Shown here: positions 1 to 8,726 of the stretch, one piece after another
Numbering within the stretch: the first letter of the stretch is position 1
Layout: the number at the start of each line of letters is the position of its first letter
Assembly (NCBI RefSeq): GCF_902499135.1
Contig: NZ_CABVPR010000010.1
Coordinates: forward strand, 1-64,000
Source: Burkholderia dolosa
Lineage (GTDB): Bacteria > Pseudomonadota > Gammaproteobacteria > Burkholderiales > Burkholderiaceae
Length of the DNA: 64,000 nt
Direction: 5' to 3'
Program-made: the position numbers and the translations under genes
Notes under the pieces: generated by a model
The model's input: the letters and a program-made list of their open reading frames with translations, nothing else
The model's database searches: none
Told to the model about the DNA's origin: nothing

Positions 1-127
1 TGAGTCCTGTTCAATACAGAACCCAGCCCCGGCTGGCCTAGCATTCCTGAACCGTCCAACTTCTGGGGTTCAGTTCACGCGGCGCCCGTTTCTCGTTCCA
101 GCTGTTTGCGGCGCGACGCGTCGCGCT

Positions 128-1603
128 TCACGCGTCGTCCGCATCGGCGCCGTCCGAGCCTTGCGCGCCGAGCAAGCCGGCCGCCGCATCGCCCGGCAGT
201 GCCTCGACCTGCTTCAGCTTGCGGTTCATCACGCGCGTGCGCTGCTCGGCCGCTTCGATCGAACGCGTGACCGATTCGAGCTGCGACTTCGTGCGCGCAA
301 GCACGTCGCCGAATTTGCCGAACTCCGTCTTCACCGCACCGAGCACCTGCCACACCTCGCTCGAACGCTGCTCGATCGCGAGCGTGCGGAACCCCATCTG
401 CAGGCTGTTCAGCAGCGCGGTGAGCGTCGTCGGCCCGGCGACCGTCACGCGATAGTCGCGCTGCAGCAGATCGGTCAGCCCCGGACGGCGCAGGATTTCC
501 GCGTAGAGTCCTTCGGTCGGCAGGAACAGCAGCGCGAAATCGGTCGTATGCGGCGGCGCGACGTACTTCTCGGCGATCGTGCGCGCCTCCAGCCGCACGC
601 GCGCTTCGAGCGCGCGCGCTGCATCCTCGACCGCGACCGCATCGGCACGCTCCTGCGCATCGATCAGCCGCTCGTAGTCTTCGCGCGGAAATTTCGCGTC
701 GATCGGCAGCCATACCGGCGACGCATCGCGCGTGCCGGCGTCGCGGCCCGGCAGCCGGATCGCGAACTCGACGCGCTCGCCGCTCTTCGGCACCGTCGCG
801 ACGTTCTTCGCGTACTGATCGGGCGTCAGCATCTGCTCGAGCAGCGCCTCGAGCTGCACTTCGCCCCACGTGCCGCGCGTCTTCACGTTGGTCAGCACCT
901 TCTTCAGGTCGCCGACGCCGGCCGCGAGCGTCTGCATCTCGCCGAGCCCGCGATGCACCTGCTCGAGCCGCTCCGACACGAGCTTGAACGACTCGCCGAG
1001 CCGCTGCTCGAGCGTCGCGTGCAGCTTGTCGTCGACGGTGCGGCGCATTTCCTCGAGCTTCGCCGCGTTGTTGGTCTCGATTTCCTTCAGCCGCTGCTCG
1101 AGCGTCGCGCGCACCTCGCCGATCCGGCGGTCGTTCGCCTCGGTCAGCTGCGTGAGCTGCCGGTTCAGCGTGTCGCCGAACAGCCGGAGCGCGGTCGTCT
1201 GCTCGTCGCGCGCCTGCTGCGCGTGGCGCTGCATGCCGTCGCGCATCGCGTCGAACTGCTGCGCGTTGCCGGCAACCAGCTTCGCGAGCTGCTGCGCAAA
1301 GCCTTCGATCTGATTGTTCTGCACGGTCGCGACGCTCGTCAGCTGCGCGGCGAGCGTCTGCTGAAGCTGCGCGAAGCTGCCGGCGAGCTCGGTGCGCGAG
1401 CCGCGCGCGTTCTCAGCGATCTCGCCGCGCAGCTCGCGCTCGAGCCGCTCCACCGCCCGCGCGTGCGCATGCGCGGCGTCCTCGATCTGGTCGCCCAGCA
1501 CCGCGACGTCGTCGTGGCGGCTACCGCGCACGAGCGCGACGATCGCAACCGCCAGCGCGAGCGCCAGCACGACGACGGCGGCAAGCAGCAACGTCGTCGT
1601 CAT
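128..1603 (-). CDS. rmuC: DNA recombination protein RmuC
   Basis: The 491-residue product starts with one hydrophobic segment (about residues 4-26), which suggests an inner-membrane anchor. A long charged coiled coil follows to about residue 220, then the conserved RmuC domain (about 225-455) with motifs such as TRGTWGEVQLEALLEQ and IDAKFPREDYERL. RmuC proteins resemble PD-(D/E)XK nucleases and limit inversions at short inverted repeats; that role comes from the family, not from this sequence. The start overlaps the stop of the upstream dehydrogenase by 4 bases (ATGA), so the two are probably translationally coupled. The last residues are an acidic, low-complexity tail. Confidence 0.93.
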   Translation of the reverse strand: MTTTLLLAAVVVLALALAVAIVALVRGSRHDDVAVLGDQIEDAAHAHARAVERLERELRGEIAENARGSRTELAGSFAQLQQTLAAQLTSVATVQNNQIEGFAQQLAKLVAGNAQQFDAMRDGMQRHAQQARDEQTTALRLFGDTLNRQLTQLTEANDRRIGEVRATLEQRLKEIETNNAAKLEEMRRTVDDKLHATLEQRLGESFKLVSERLEQVHRGLGEMQTLAAGVGDLKKVLTNVKTRGTWGEVQLEALLEQMLTPDQYAKNVATVPKSGERVEFAIRLPGRDAGTRDASPVWLPIDAKFPREDYERLIDAQERADAVAVEDAARALEARVRLEARTIAEKYVAPPHTTDFALLFLPTEGLYAEILRRPGLTDLLQRDYRVTVAGPTTLTALLNSLQMGFRTLAIEQRSSEVWQVLGAVKTEFGKFGDVLARTKSQLESVTRSIEAAEQRTRVMNRKLKQVEALPGDAAAGLLGAQGSDGADADDA

Positions 1604-2589
1604 GCCCGCGGCTTCCCGATCACGTCGGGGTTGATCGGGTTCGGCGGCCGTCCCGCGCGCGGTCCTTCGCCGAGTGCGGCGATCAGGTTGTCGGCCGCGA
1701 GGTTCGCCATCGCGCGGCGCGTCTTCTCGGTCGCACTCGCAATGTGCGGCGTCAGCACGACGTTCGGCACCTCGAGCAGCGCCGGATGCACGCGCGGCTC
1801 GCCTTCGAACACGTCGAGGCCGGCCGCGGCGATCGTGCCGTCACGCAGCGCGGCGGCGAGCGCCGCGTCGTCGACGATCCCGCCGCGCGCGATGTTGGTC
1901 AGCGTCGCGGTGCGCTTCATCTTCGCGAGTTCGGCAGCGCCGATCGTGTGATGGTTCTCCTTCGTGTACGGCAGCACGAGCACGACGTGGTCCGCGCGCG
2001 CGAGCAGCGCGTCCTTCGACACGTATTCGGCGTTCAGTTCGGCTTCGATCTCCGGCGCGACGCGCGACCGGTTGTGATAGATCACCTGCATGTCGAAGCC
2101 GCGCGCGCGACGCGCGAGCGCCTGGCCGATGCGCCCCATCCCGATGATCCCGAGCGTCGAGCCGTAGACGTCGTTGCCGAGAAAACCGTCGTACGCCCAC
2201 TTCTGCCAGCGCCCTGCGCGCAGCCAGTGCTCGGATTCGGCGATCCTGCGCGCGGCCGCCATCATCAGCGCCCAGCCGAAATCCGCCGTCGATTCGTTCA
2301 GCACGTCCGGCGTGTTGGTGCCGAGCACGTTCGCCGCGTTGAACGCGGCCATGTCGAAGTTGTTGTAGCCGACCGCCATGTTCGACACGACGCGCAGCCG
2401 CGGCGCGGCCGCGAGCGTCGATGCGCCGATCGGATCGCCCGCCGTCAGCGCGCCGTCCTTGTCCACGAGGCGCGCGGCGAGCGCGTCGGGCGCGAGCACG
2501 TCGCCGTCGTTCCAATCGACTTCGAAATACTGCTTGAGCCGCTCGATCACGTCCGGAAAGATCGGACGCGCGACCAGAATCTTCTGCAT
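1600..2589 (-). CDS. D-2-hydroxyacid dehydrogenase (glyoxylate/hydroxypyruvate or 2-ketogluconate reductase type)
   Basis: The 329-residue NAD(P)-dependent dehydrogenase has the nucleotide-binding motif GIIGMGRIGQALARRA near residue 150, the substrate-binding RGGIVDD segment near 235, the Glu-containing DVFEGEPRVHP segment and the catalytic LTPHIASAT histidine near 285. This set is typical of the GhrB/2-ketogluconate reductase branch, which reduces glyoxylate, hydroxypyruvate or keto-sugar acids in the cytoplasm. The exact substrate cannot be read from sequence. The start at 2589 is preferred over the ATG six bases upstream because GGAG then sits 6 bases away. It overlaps rmuC by 4 bases. Confidence 0.88.
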   Translation of the reverse strand: MQKILVARPIFPDVIERLKQYFEVDWNDGDVLAPDALAARLVDKDGALTAGDPIGASTLAAAPRLRVVSNMAVGYNNFDMAAFNAANVLGTNTPDVLNESTADFGWALMMAAARRIAESEHWLRAGRWQKWAYDGFLGNDVYGSTLGIIGMGRIGQALARRARGFDMQVIYHNRSRVAPEIEAELNAEYVSKDALLARADHVVLVLPYTKENHHTIGAAELAKMKRTATLTNIARGGIVDDAALAAALRDGTIAAAGLDVFEGEPRVHPALLEVPNVVLTPHIASATEKTRRAMANLAADNLIAALGEGPRAGRPPNPINPDVIGKPRA

Positions 2590-2682
2590 CGCCATCTCCG
2601 CATGCCGCGGCCGGAACGCGGCGCGACGTGCGCCGCGCGACCGCCCGCGCTTGGTTGAAAAGCCAGGTTGAAAATCGTGAGC

Positions 2683-4113
2683 TTACGCCGTGAAGAAGAT
2701 CCACGACGTGAGCAGGAACACCGGTATCAGCACGACGAACGCCCAGCCGAGATACGCGAAGAAGCTCGGCATCCGTACACCGCGCGATTCGGCGATCGCC
2801 TTCACCATGAAGTTCGGCGCGTTGCCGATGTAGCTGTTCGCGCCCATGAACACCGCGCCCGCGGAAATCGCGGCGAGCGTCGTCGCGCCCGTCGTCATCA
2901 GCGTCTGCGCGTCGCCGCCCGCGAGGTTGAAGAACACGAGATACGTCGGCGCGTTGTCGAGGAACGACGACAGCAGTCCGGTCGCCCAGAAGTACATCGC
3001 GTCGATCGGCTTGCCGTCCGCCCCGGTGACCAGATGGACGACCGACGCGAATGCGCCGTCCGCGCCCGCGCGCAGGATCACGATCACCGGCGCGATCGTC
3101 ACGAAGATGCCGGCGAACAGCTTCGCGACTTCCTCGATCGGCGCCCAGTTGAACGCGTTGCCTTCGCGCGCGGATCGCGGCGTCAGCGCGAGCGACGCGA
3201 GCGTCACGACGACGAGCGCGACGTCGCGCACGACGTTCTGCAGCGCGACGTGCGTGCCCCATACGTCGAACGCGATGCCCGGCTTCCACACGCCGCTCAT
3301 CAGCACGAGGCCGATCACGGCGGCGAGCAGCACGAAGTTCAGCTTGCCGTCGATCGACAGCGCGGCGCCGTCGGGCGTCGGATCGAGCGCGGCCGGCCGC
3401 TCTTCGCCGCCCTTCCGGTAGAAGTACGTGTCGAGCGCGAAGAACATCGCCAGCAGCAGCGCGCAGACGAACAGCATCGGCAGCGCGAGATGCACGGTCG
3501 TCCAGAAGAAGCTCACGCCGTTCAGAAAGCCGAGGAACAGCGGCGGATCGCCGAGCGGCGACAGCGACCCGCCCGCGTTCGCGACGAGGAAGATGAAGAA
3601 GATCACGACGTGCACGACGTGCGTGCGGTTGTCGTTCGCGCGCAAGAGCGGCCGGATCAGCAGCATCGCGGCGCCCGTCGTGCCCATCACGCTCGCGAGC
3701 AGCGTGCCGAGCGCGAGGATCGCGGTATTGAGCTTCGGCGTGCCGTGCAGGTTGCCGTTCACGCAGATGCCGCCGGCGACCGTGTACAGCGCGGTCAGCA
3801 GCACGATGAACGGGATGTACTCTTCGAGCAGCGCATGCACGAGCGTGCCGAACGCGGTGCCCGCGCCGAACGCGACCGCGAACGGAACCAGGAACGCGAT
3901 CGCCCACGCGGCGGCGATCTTGCCGAAATGGCGATGCCAGAACACCGGCGCGACGAGCGGGAACAGCGCGATCGACAGCAGAATCCCGGCGAACGGGATG
4001 CCCCACAGCGCGGACAGCGTGGCGCCGTCGAGCGTGGCGGCCGATGCGAGCGCGGGAACGGCGCCGAGCGCCGCTCCCGACGCCATGCGCGCCCAGGCGG
4101 CATGTCGTTTCAT
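2683..4113 (-). CDS. nhaD: NhaD-type sodium:proton antiporter
   Basis: The 476-residue polytopic membrane protein has about 12 hydrophobic segments and an N-terminal signal-like stretch ending ALASAATLDG. Conserved blocks such as WGIPFAGILLSIALFPL and NAGGSLSPLGDPPLFLGFL are characteristic of the NhaD branch of the ion transporter superfamily, which exchanges Na+ or Li+ for H+ at the inner membrane. The start at 4113 is chosen over an upstream ATG because GAGGAAG precedes it at good spacing. It lies 38 bases after the LutC-like gene and is probably co-transcribed with it. Ion specificity is inferred from the family. Confidence 0.85.
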   Translation of the reverse strand: MKRHAAWARMASGAALGAVPALASAATLDGATLSALWGIPFAGILLSIALFPLVAPVFWHRHFGKIAAAWAIAFLVPFAVAFGAGTAFGTLVHALLEEYIPFIVLLTALYTVAGGICVNGNLHGTPKLNTAILALGTLLASVMGTTGAAMLLIRPLLRANDNRTHVVHVVIFFIFLVANAGGSLSPLGDPPLFLGFLNGVSFFWTTVHLALPMLFVCALLLAMFFALDTYFYRKGGEERPAALDPTPDGAALSIDGKLNFVLLAAVIGLVLMSGVWKPGIAFDVWGTHVALQNVVRDVALVVVTLASLALTPRSAREGNAFNWAPIEEVAKLFAGIFVTIAPVIVILRAGADGAFASVVHLVTGADGKPIDAMYFWATGLLSSFLDNAPTYLVFFNLAGGDAQTLMTTGATTLAAISAGAVFMGANSYIGNAPNFMVKAIAESRGVRMPSFFAYLGWAFVVLIPVFLLTSWIFFTA

Positions 4114-4151
4114 GCAGGACTTCCTCGAATGATGGTGATGAACGCCGCGCG

Positions 4152-4814
4152 TCACGCGCCGCGAACGACGATCGCGTGCACGCGATACGGGCCGTGTGCG
4201 CCGAGGACGATGGTCTGCTCGATGTCGCCGGTGCGGGACGGCCCCGACACGAAGTTGACCGCGCGCGGCAGCTCGCCGCGCTCCGCGCGGATCAGCGCAA
4301 ACGCGTCTTCATGGCCGGCGACGATCCGCGATGCCGGCACGATCGCAATGTGCGTCTCCGGCAGCAGCCCGGCCGACGCATAGGTGTCGGGCCCCGACAG
4401 CAGCACCAGCGAGCCGGTTTCGGCGGTCGCGCAGAAGCAGCCGGTCAGGCCGACCAGATCGCCGTCGCGCGGCTTCCGGTATTCGACCGACAGACCGGCG
4501 CCCGCCCAGTCGAGCGTAGACAGCGTGCGCCATGCGATCGCCTGCGTCGGCAGGCCGTGAGCGGAAAGATAGCGAGCGGCGGCGGCGGGCGCGTCGGCAA
4601 GCGTGTCGACCTCGTCGACCGTCGTCGCGAGCCGCGCGGCTTCGTCGACGAACGCGGCGACGAGATCGGCCGGCGCCGGCGGACGCGGGCCCTGCGGATG
4701 GCGGGCGAGATAGTCGGCGACGCTCTCGCGCTCCGCTGCATCGGGCTCGGCCGCACGACCCTGCGCCGCGCGGATGCGTGCGAGGATCTGGCGACGGGCA
4801 GCGGAAGTGTCCAT
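4152..4814 (-). CDS. lutC: LutC/YkgG-type LUD domain protein
   Basis: The 220-residue protein has an N-terminal helical stretch (ARRQILARIRAAQGR) and a C-terminal LUD domain with the motifs GCFCATAETGSLVLLSGPDT, THIAIVPASRIV and NFVSGPSRTGDIEQ. These match LutC, a subunit of the three-part L-lactate-oxidising iron-sulfur complex LutABC. The oddity is context: neither lutA nor lutB is beside it, and it pairs with an Na+/H+ antiporter instead. The partners may lie elsewhere, or the protein may act alone. The start at 4814 is chosen because the upstream in-frame ATG would add an unconserved tail. Confidence 0.82.
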   Translation of the reverse strand: MDTSAARRQILARIRAAQGRAAEPDAAERESVADYLARHPQGPRPPAPADLVAAFVDEAARLATTVDEVDTLADAPAAAARYLSAHGLPTQAIAWRTLSTLDWAGAGLSVEYRKPRDGDLVGLTGCFCATAETGSLVLLSGPDTYASAGLLPETHIAIVPASRIVAGHEDAFALIRAERGELPRAVNFVSGPSRTGDIEQTIVLGAHGPYRVHAIVVRGA

Positions 4815-4923
4815 GAACGGCCTCGTGACGGTGGCGTGCGATATCGCCGGATTATACCGACCGGCCTCGGCGCGACGCACGCCGTCCGTTCGCGCGACAT
4901 CGAACGGACGACGCGGCCGACGC

Positions 4924-6123
4924 CTACTTCGACGCGTCGTCGTCGACCGGCTGCGCGATGCCGAACACCTGGCGCAGGTAGGCGAGATACGCCTTGTCGT
5001 CGCACATGCTCTTGCCCGGCGAATCCGACAGCTTCGCGACCGGCTGCCCGTTCGCGCGGACCATCTTGATCACGATCTGCAGCGGCACGTAGCCGAGATC
5101 GTTCGTCAGGTTCGTGCCGACGCCGAACGCGAGCTTGCAGCGGCCGCGGAACCGTTCGTACAGTTGCATGACCTTCGGGATGTCGAGCGCATCGGAGAAC
5201 ACGAGCACCTTCGTGCGCGGGTCGCAGCGGTTCGCCTCGTAATGGCGGATCATCCGCTCGCCCCATTCGAACGGATCGCCGGAGTCGTGGCGCGCGCCGT
5301 CGAACAGCTTGCAGAAGTACATGTCGAAATCGTTCAGGAACGCGTCCATGCCGTAGACGTCCGACAGCGCGATTCCGAGGTCGCCGCGGTATTCCTTCGC
5401 CCACATTTCGAAGCCGTACGTCTGCGAATCGCGCAGCCGCGGCCCGAGCGCCTGGCACGCCTGCAGGTATTCGTGCGCCATCGTGCCGAGCGGCGTCAGC
5501 CCGTGCTTCATCGCGTAGAACACGTTGCTGGTGCCCGCGAACTGCGCACCGAGCCCGTCGCGCAGCGTGAGCGCGACCTCCTCGTGCCAGACCTTCGAGA
5601 AACGCCGGCGCGTGCCGTAGTCGGCGATCTTGCAGTCCGCGAATTCGGGCTTCGCGCCGAGCAGCTTGATCTTCTCGCGCAGCCGCTCGCGCCCTTCGCG
5701 ATAGTCGGGATCGCGCTGCGTGTTGCGGAAATACACTTCATTGACGATCGCGAGCACCGGAATCTCGAACAGGATCGTATGCAGCCACGGCCCCTTGATC
5801 TCGATGTCGATCTCGCCGTTGCCCTTCGGCGAAGGCGTGATCGAGATGTACTTCTCGTTCAGATGGAACAGCGCGAGGAAGTCGACGAAATCGCTCTTGA
5901 TGAAGCGCATCCGCCGCAGGTAATCGAGTTCGAAGTCCGTAAAGCGCAGCGAGCACAGCCCGCGCACCTCGTCGCGGATCTCGTCGATGTACGGGACGAG
6001 ATCGACGCCGGGCGTGCGGCACTTGAAACGGTATTCGACGTTTGCGGCCGGGAAGTGATGCAGGACGACCTGCATCATCGTGAACTTGTAGAGATCCGTG
6101 TCGAGCAGCGAAGTGATGATCAT
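4924..6123 (-). CDS. pncB: nicotinate phosphoribosyltransferase
   Basis: The 399-residue enzyme is almost exactly the length of E. coli PncB (400). It transfers phosphoribose from PRPP to nicotinate, giving nicotinate mononucleotide for NAD salvage in the cytoplasm. Conserved segments include [20 protein letters not shown] at the N-terminus, [21 protein letters not shown] with the phospho-accepting histidine near residue 220, and [18 protein letters not shown] near residue 290. The start at 6123 (MIITSLL) is preferred because the longer reading frame adds 14 residues not seen in the family. It is probably a single transcription unit. Confidence 0.96.
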   Translation of the reverse strand: MIITSLLDTDLYKFTMMQVVLHHFPAANVEYRFKCRTPGVDLVPYIDEIRDEVRGLCSLRFTDFELDYLRRMRFIKSDFVDFLALFHLNEKYISITPSPKGNGEIDIEIKGPWLHTILFEIPVLAIVNEVYFRNTQRDPDYREGRERLREKIKLLGAKPEFADCKIADYGTRRRFSKVWHEEVALTLRDGLGAQFAGTSNVFYAMKHGLTPLGTMAHEYLQACQALGPRLRDSQTYGFEMWAKEYRGDLGIALSDVYGMDAFLNDFDMYFCKLFDGARHDSGDPFEWGERMIRHYEANRCDPRTKVLVFSDALDIPKVMQLYERFRGRCKLAFGVGTNLTNDLGYVPLQIVIKMVRANGQPVAKLSDSPGKSMCDDKAYLAYLRQVFGIAQPVDDDASK

Positions 6124-6389
6124 GATGTGCGGCACCGCCAATATCGAGACAGGGCCCCGGCGCACCGCGCGCCGTCCGGTCTGCCGGTCATGTTACCCGA
6201 ATGCGTGCCGGACCATCGCCGAACGGCGGCGCGGCGGCGCGCGCGGGCGGCGGTCCGCGCCCCATAAACTAATCACGAAACGATATAAGCCGGAAAGCCG
6301 ACCGCGCGATGCGGGTTTTGTGCATCAGTTACAATGCCGCTTTTGGCGCAAACGCCACCCCATATATACCGCCAAGCAGGAGCGTTTTA

Positions 6390-6713
6390 ATGACTCACGT
6401 TGTGACCGAAGGCTGCATCAAGTGCAAATACACGGATTGCGTGGATGTGTGCCCGGTGGATTGCTTCCGTGAAGGTCCCAACTTTCTCGCCATCGATCCG
6501 GACGAGTGCATCGACTGCGCGGTATGCGTGGCCGAATGCCCGACCAACGCGATCTATGCCGAAGAAGACGTTCCTGGCGACCAGCAGCAGTTCACCGCGC
6601 TGAACGCGGAGCTGGCGAAAGTCTGGCCGTCGATCACGAAGACGAAGCCGGCGCCTGCCGATGCGGACGAGTGGAAGGACGTGCAGGACAAGCTGCACCT
6701 GCTCGAGCGCTGA
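6390..6713 (+). CDS. fdxA: 7Fe ferredoxin FdxA
   Basis: The 107-residue ferredoxin is of the Azotobacter FdI class. Cys9, Cys17 and Cys50 fit ligands of a [3Fe-4S] cluster, and Cys21, Cys40, Cys43 and Cys46 fit a [4Fe-4S] cluster. Cys12 and Cys25 are the two extra cysteines usual in the family. The C-terminal tail (about 60-107) is the helical extension of 7Fe ferredoxins. It acts as a low-potential cytoplasmic electron carrier; partners are not evident from the neighbourhood. The ATG at 6390 follows a GCAGGAG ribosome-binding site and opens with the conserved [17 protein letters not shown]. Confidence 0.97.
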   Translation: MTHVVTEGCIKCKYTDCVDVCPVDCFREGPNFLAIDPDECIDCAVCVAECPTNAIYAEEDVPGDQQQFTALNAELAKVWPSITKTKPAPADADEWKDVQDKLHLLER

Positions 6714-6760
6714 TCGCGCGGCAGCCGCAGAAATTTTTCTCCGTCGGCGGCCCAAAGGTG

Positions 6761-6789
6761 TTGACAGCTTAGCCGACACTCCATACAAT
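6761..6789 (+). promoter_or_regulatory. sigma-70 promoter of the tRNA-Asn genes
   Basis: A perfect TTGACA -35 box (6761-6766) and a TACAAT -10 box (6784-6789) are separated by exactly 17 bases. Transcription would begin about 14 bases before the first tRNA-Asn. I see no comparable promoter before the second copy. Confidence 0.88.
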
Positions 6790-6809
6790 CTCGTTTCTCT
6801 GCTGTTTGT

Positions 6810-6885
6810 TCCCCGATAGCTCAGTCGGTAGAGCGCCGGACTGTTAATCCGTAGGTCCCTGGTTCGAGCCCAGGTCGGGGAGCCA
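6810..6885 (+). tRNA. tRNA-Asn (anticodon GTT), first copy
   Basis: The 76-base cloverleaf includes an encoded CCA. The 7-bp acceptor stem is TCCCCGA with TCGGGGA, and the anticodon loop CTGTTAA places GTT as anticodon (asparagine). The T-arm has the canonical GGTTCGAGCC. It is preceded by a strong promoter and followed by its own terminator-like hairpin. Confidence 0.98.
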
Positions 6886-6893
6886 AAAAATGC

Positions 6894-6925
6894 AAAGGCC
6901 CGTTGAAGGTAGACGGGCTTTTTAC
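6894..6925 (+). terminator. hairpin between the two tRNA-Asn genes
   Basis: AAAGGCCCGT (6894-6903) pairs with ACGGGCTTTT (6913-6922) through a 9-base loop with one G-U pair, and T residues follow. This looks like a rho-independent terminator, though read-through into the second tRNA copy is likely because no other promoter is obvious. Confidence 0.65.
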
Positions 6926-6955
6926 TGGTAACCAAACGCAGACGTACCGATTTAT

Positions 6956-7031
6956 TCCCCGATAGCTCAGTCGGTAGAGCGCCGGACTGTTAATCCGTAG
7001 GTCCCTGGTTCGAGCCCAGGTCGGGGAGCCA
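6956..7031 (+). tRNA. tRNA-Asn (anticodon GTT), second identical copy
   Basis: All 76 bases, including CCA, are identical to the first copy 146 bases upstream. The flanks share the pattern of a GGCCCGT hairpin just downstream, so the duplicated unit probably included the tRNA and its terminator. Confidence 0.98.
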
Positions 7032-7037
7032 GACAGC

Positions 7038-7071
7038 GAAAGGCCCGTCATTCGACGGGCCTTTCGTTTTT
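7038..7071 (+). terminator. rho-independent terminator after tRNA-Asn
   Basis: GAAAGGCCCGTC (7038-7049) and GACGGGCCTTTC (7054-7065) form a perfect 12-bp stem with a 4-base ATTC loop. GTTTTT follows. Confidence 0.9.
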
Positions 7072-7136
7072 CCGGCCGCCGTCGCTGCGCATGCTAGAGT
7101 TTGCGTCCCGCATACGCATACGCTCCGGTTCCATCG

Positions 7137-7622
7137 ATGAAGCATCGTCTCCTTTCCCCCGTGCGGCTCGCCGCCCTCGTCTGCGCCTTCGCCGCCGCCC
7201 CGCTCGCGCACGCGGAAGAAGTCGGCAGCGTCAACACCCATTTCCGCGTGACGGGCTCCGATCGCGTGGTCGTCGAAGCCTACGACGATCCGGTCGTCTC
7301 CGGCGTCACGTGCTACGTGTCGCGTGCGCGCACGGGCGGGATCAAGGGTTCGCTCGGCATCGCGGAGGATCCGAGCGAAGCGTCGATCGCATGCCGGCAG
7401 GTCGGCCCGCTCGCGTTCAAGGAGCCGCTGAAGCAGCAGACCGACGTGTTCAGCGAGCGCATGTCGTTCATCTTCAAGACGCTGCATGTGGTGCGCGTGG
7501 TCGACAAGAAGCGCAACACGCTCGTCTATCTGACCTACAGCGACCGCATCGTCAGCGGCAGCCCGAAGAACGCGGTCACCGCCGTCCCCGTGCCGGCCGG
7601 CACGACGATTCCGGTCAAGTAA
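7137..7622 (+). CDS. creA: CreA family periplasmic protein
   Basis: The 161-residue protein has a clear signal peptide ([20 protein letters not shown], cleavage near AHA-EE at about 24). The mature part matches CreA (DUF1254-unrelated, YtfE-unrelated), with the conserved [39 protein letters not shown] and IACRQVGPL segments. Two cysteines in these blocks could form a disulfide in the periplasm. Its biochemical role is unknown in any organism I can name. The start at 7137 leaves a proper signal peptide; an in-frame GTG-like start further upstream would not. Confidence 0.87.
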   Translation: MKHRLLSPVRLAALVCAFAAAPLAHAEEVGSVNTHFRVTGSDRVVVEAYDDPVVSGVTCYVSRARTGGIKGSLGIAEDPSEASIACRQVGPLAFKEPLKQQTDVFSERMSFIFKTLHVVRVVDKKRNTLVYLTYSDRIVSGSPKNAVTAVPVPAGTTIPVK

Positions 7623-7678
7623 GCGCGCCTGCTCCCCGGCCGATACACTGTCGCCTCGCCCGCTCCCCGCGCCCGCCG

Positions 7679-8581
7679 ATGCCAGCCCTTCGTCTTCGCG
7701 ATTCCGTCCGCTACTGGCGCACGCCGCTGCTGCCGGATGCGGATCTCGTCACGGCCACCTATCGCGATCACGCGTTCGCGCCGCACTGGCACGACGCGTA
7801 CACGATCCCCGTGATCCTCGAGGGCGCGGAGCGCTTCACGTATCGCGGCAGCGGCTACGTCGCCGAGACGGGCACCGTGCCCGTGATCAATCCCGGCGAA
7901 GTACATACGGGCTCGCGCGCCACCGACGACGGCTGGTGCTATCGCGTCGGCTATGTGCCGGTCGATTTCGTCCGCAATCTCGCGAGCGCGATCGCCGGCC
8001 GCCCGCAGGACGCGCCGTGGTTCCCGCCCGGCGTGATCCGCGACGCCGATCTCGCCGCGCGGCTCGCGCTCGCGCACCGGATGATGGAAGCCGGCAGCGA
8101 GCGTACGCCGCCGTCGCATGCGCACGGGCAGCCGGCCGACGGGCCGGCGTCCGACGCGCCCGGCGGCGTCTACGATCCGCTCGCTGCCGAAACGGCGATG
8201 CTCGATGCTTTGTCGACGCTGATCGTGCGGCACGCCGATACACGGCCGCGGCCGGCGACGCTCGCGGCCGACGAACCGCGCGTCGACGCGATGCGCGAGC
8301 GGCTCGCCGCCGATCTGGCGAGCACGGTCACGCTCGACGAGGTTGCGCAGGCAGCGGGCCTGTCGCCGTTTCACGCGGCGCGGCTCTTTACGCGCACCGT
8401 CGGCATGCCGCCGCACGCGTGGCGCAATCAGCTGCGGCTGCAGCGCGCGCTCGCGCCGCTGCGTGCCGGCGCGCCGGTCGCCGACGTCGCGGCGGCGAGC
8501 GGTTTCGTCGATCAGAGCCACTTCACGCGGCATTTCAAGAGAATGTTCGGCGTGCCGCCCGGACGCTGGCAGGCGCGCTGA
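7679..8581 (+). CDS. AraC family transcriptional regulator
   Basis: The 300-residue regulator has an N-terminal cupin-like sensor domain (about 15-130, with HDAYTIPVILEGAERFTY and PVINPGEVHTG). A C-terminal pair of helix-turn-helix motifs (about 200-298) includes VTLDEVAQAAGLSPFHAARL and GFVDQSHFTRHFKRMFGVPP. The alanine- and proline-rich linker near 150-190 is variable. It lies 145 bases upstream of azlC in the same direction, so control of the AzlCD exporter is a reasonable inference. The effector is unknown but could be a branched-chain amino acid. The start is the first ATG that gives a family-like N-terminus. Confidence 0.88.
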   Translation: MPALRLRDSVRYWRTPLLPDADLVTATYRDHAFAPHWHDAYTIPVILEGAERFTYRGSGYVAETGTVPVINPGEVHTGSRATDDGWCYRVGYVPVDFVRNLASAIAGRPQDAPWFPPGVIRDADLAARLALAHRMMEAGSERTPPSHAHGQPADGPASDAPGGVYDPLAAETAMLDALSTLIVRHADTRPRPATLAADEPRVDAMRERLAADLASTVTLDEVAQAAGLSPFHAARLFTRTVGMPPHAWRNQLRLQRALAPLRAGAPVADVAAASGFVDQSHFTRHFKRMFGVPPGRWQAR

Positions 8582-8726
8582 CGCGCGGCGTTTCGCGCCC
8601 CGGCATCCCGCGCACCCGAGGATCGCCGCGCGCGCGTTGCGTTGCGGCCTCTGCGTCGCGGTGCCGCCGCCCGCGACAGCAAGAACGTACAAGTCGGCGA
8701 ACCGCCGGTCCGCTATCCTCGATCGC

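Noticed and set aside
1841-4006. 721-codon minus-strand frame over the dehydrogenase and nhaD region
   Set aside because: It is a shifted-frame reading of two real genes on the same strand; its composition is Arg-rich with no domain.
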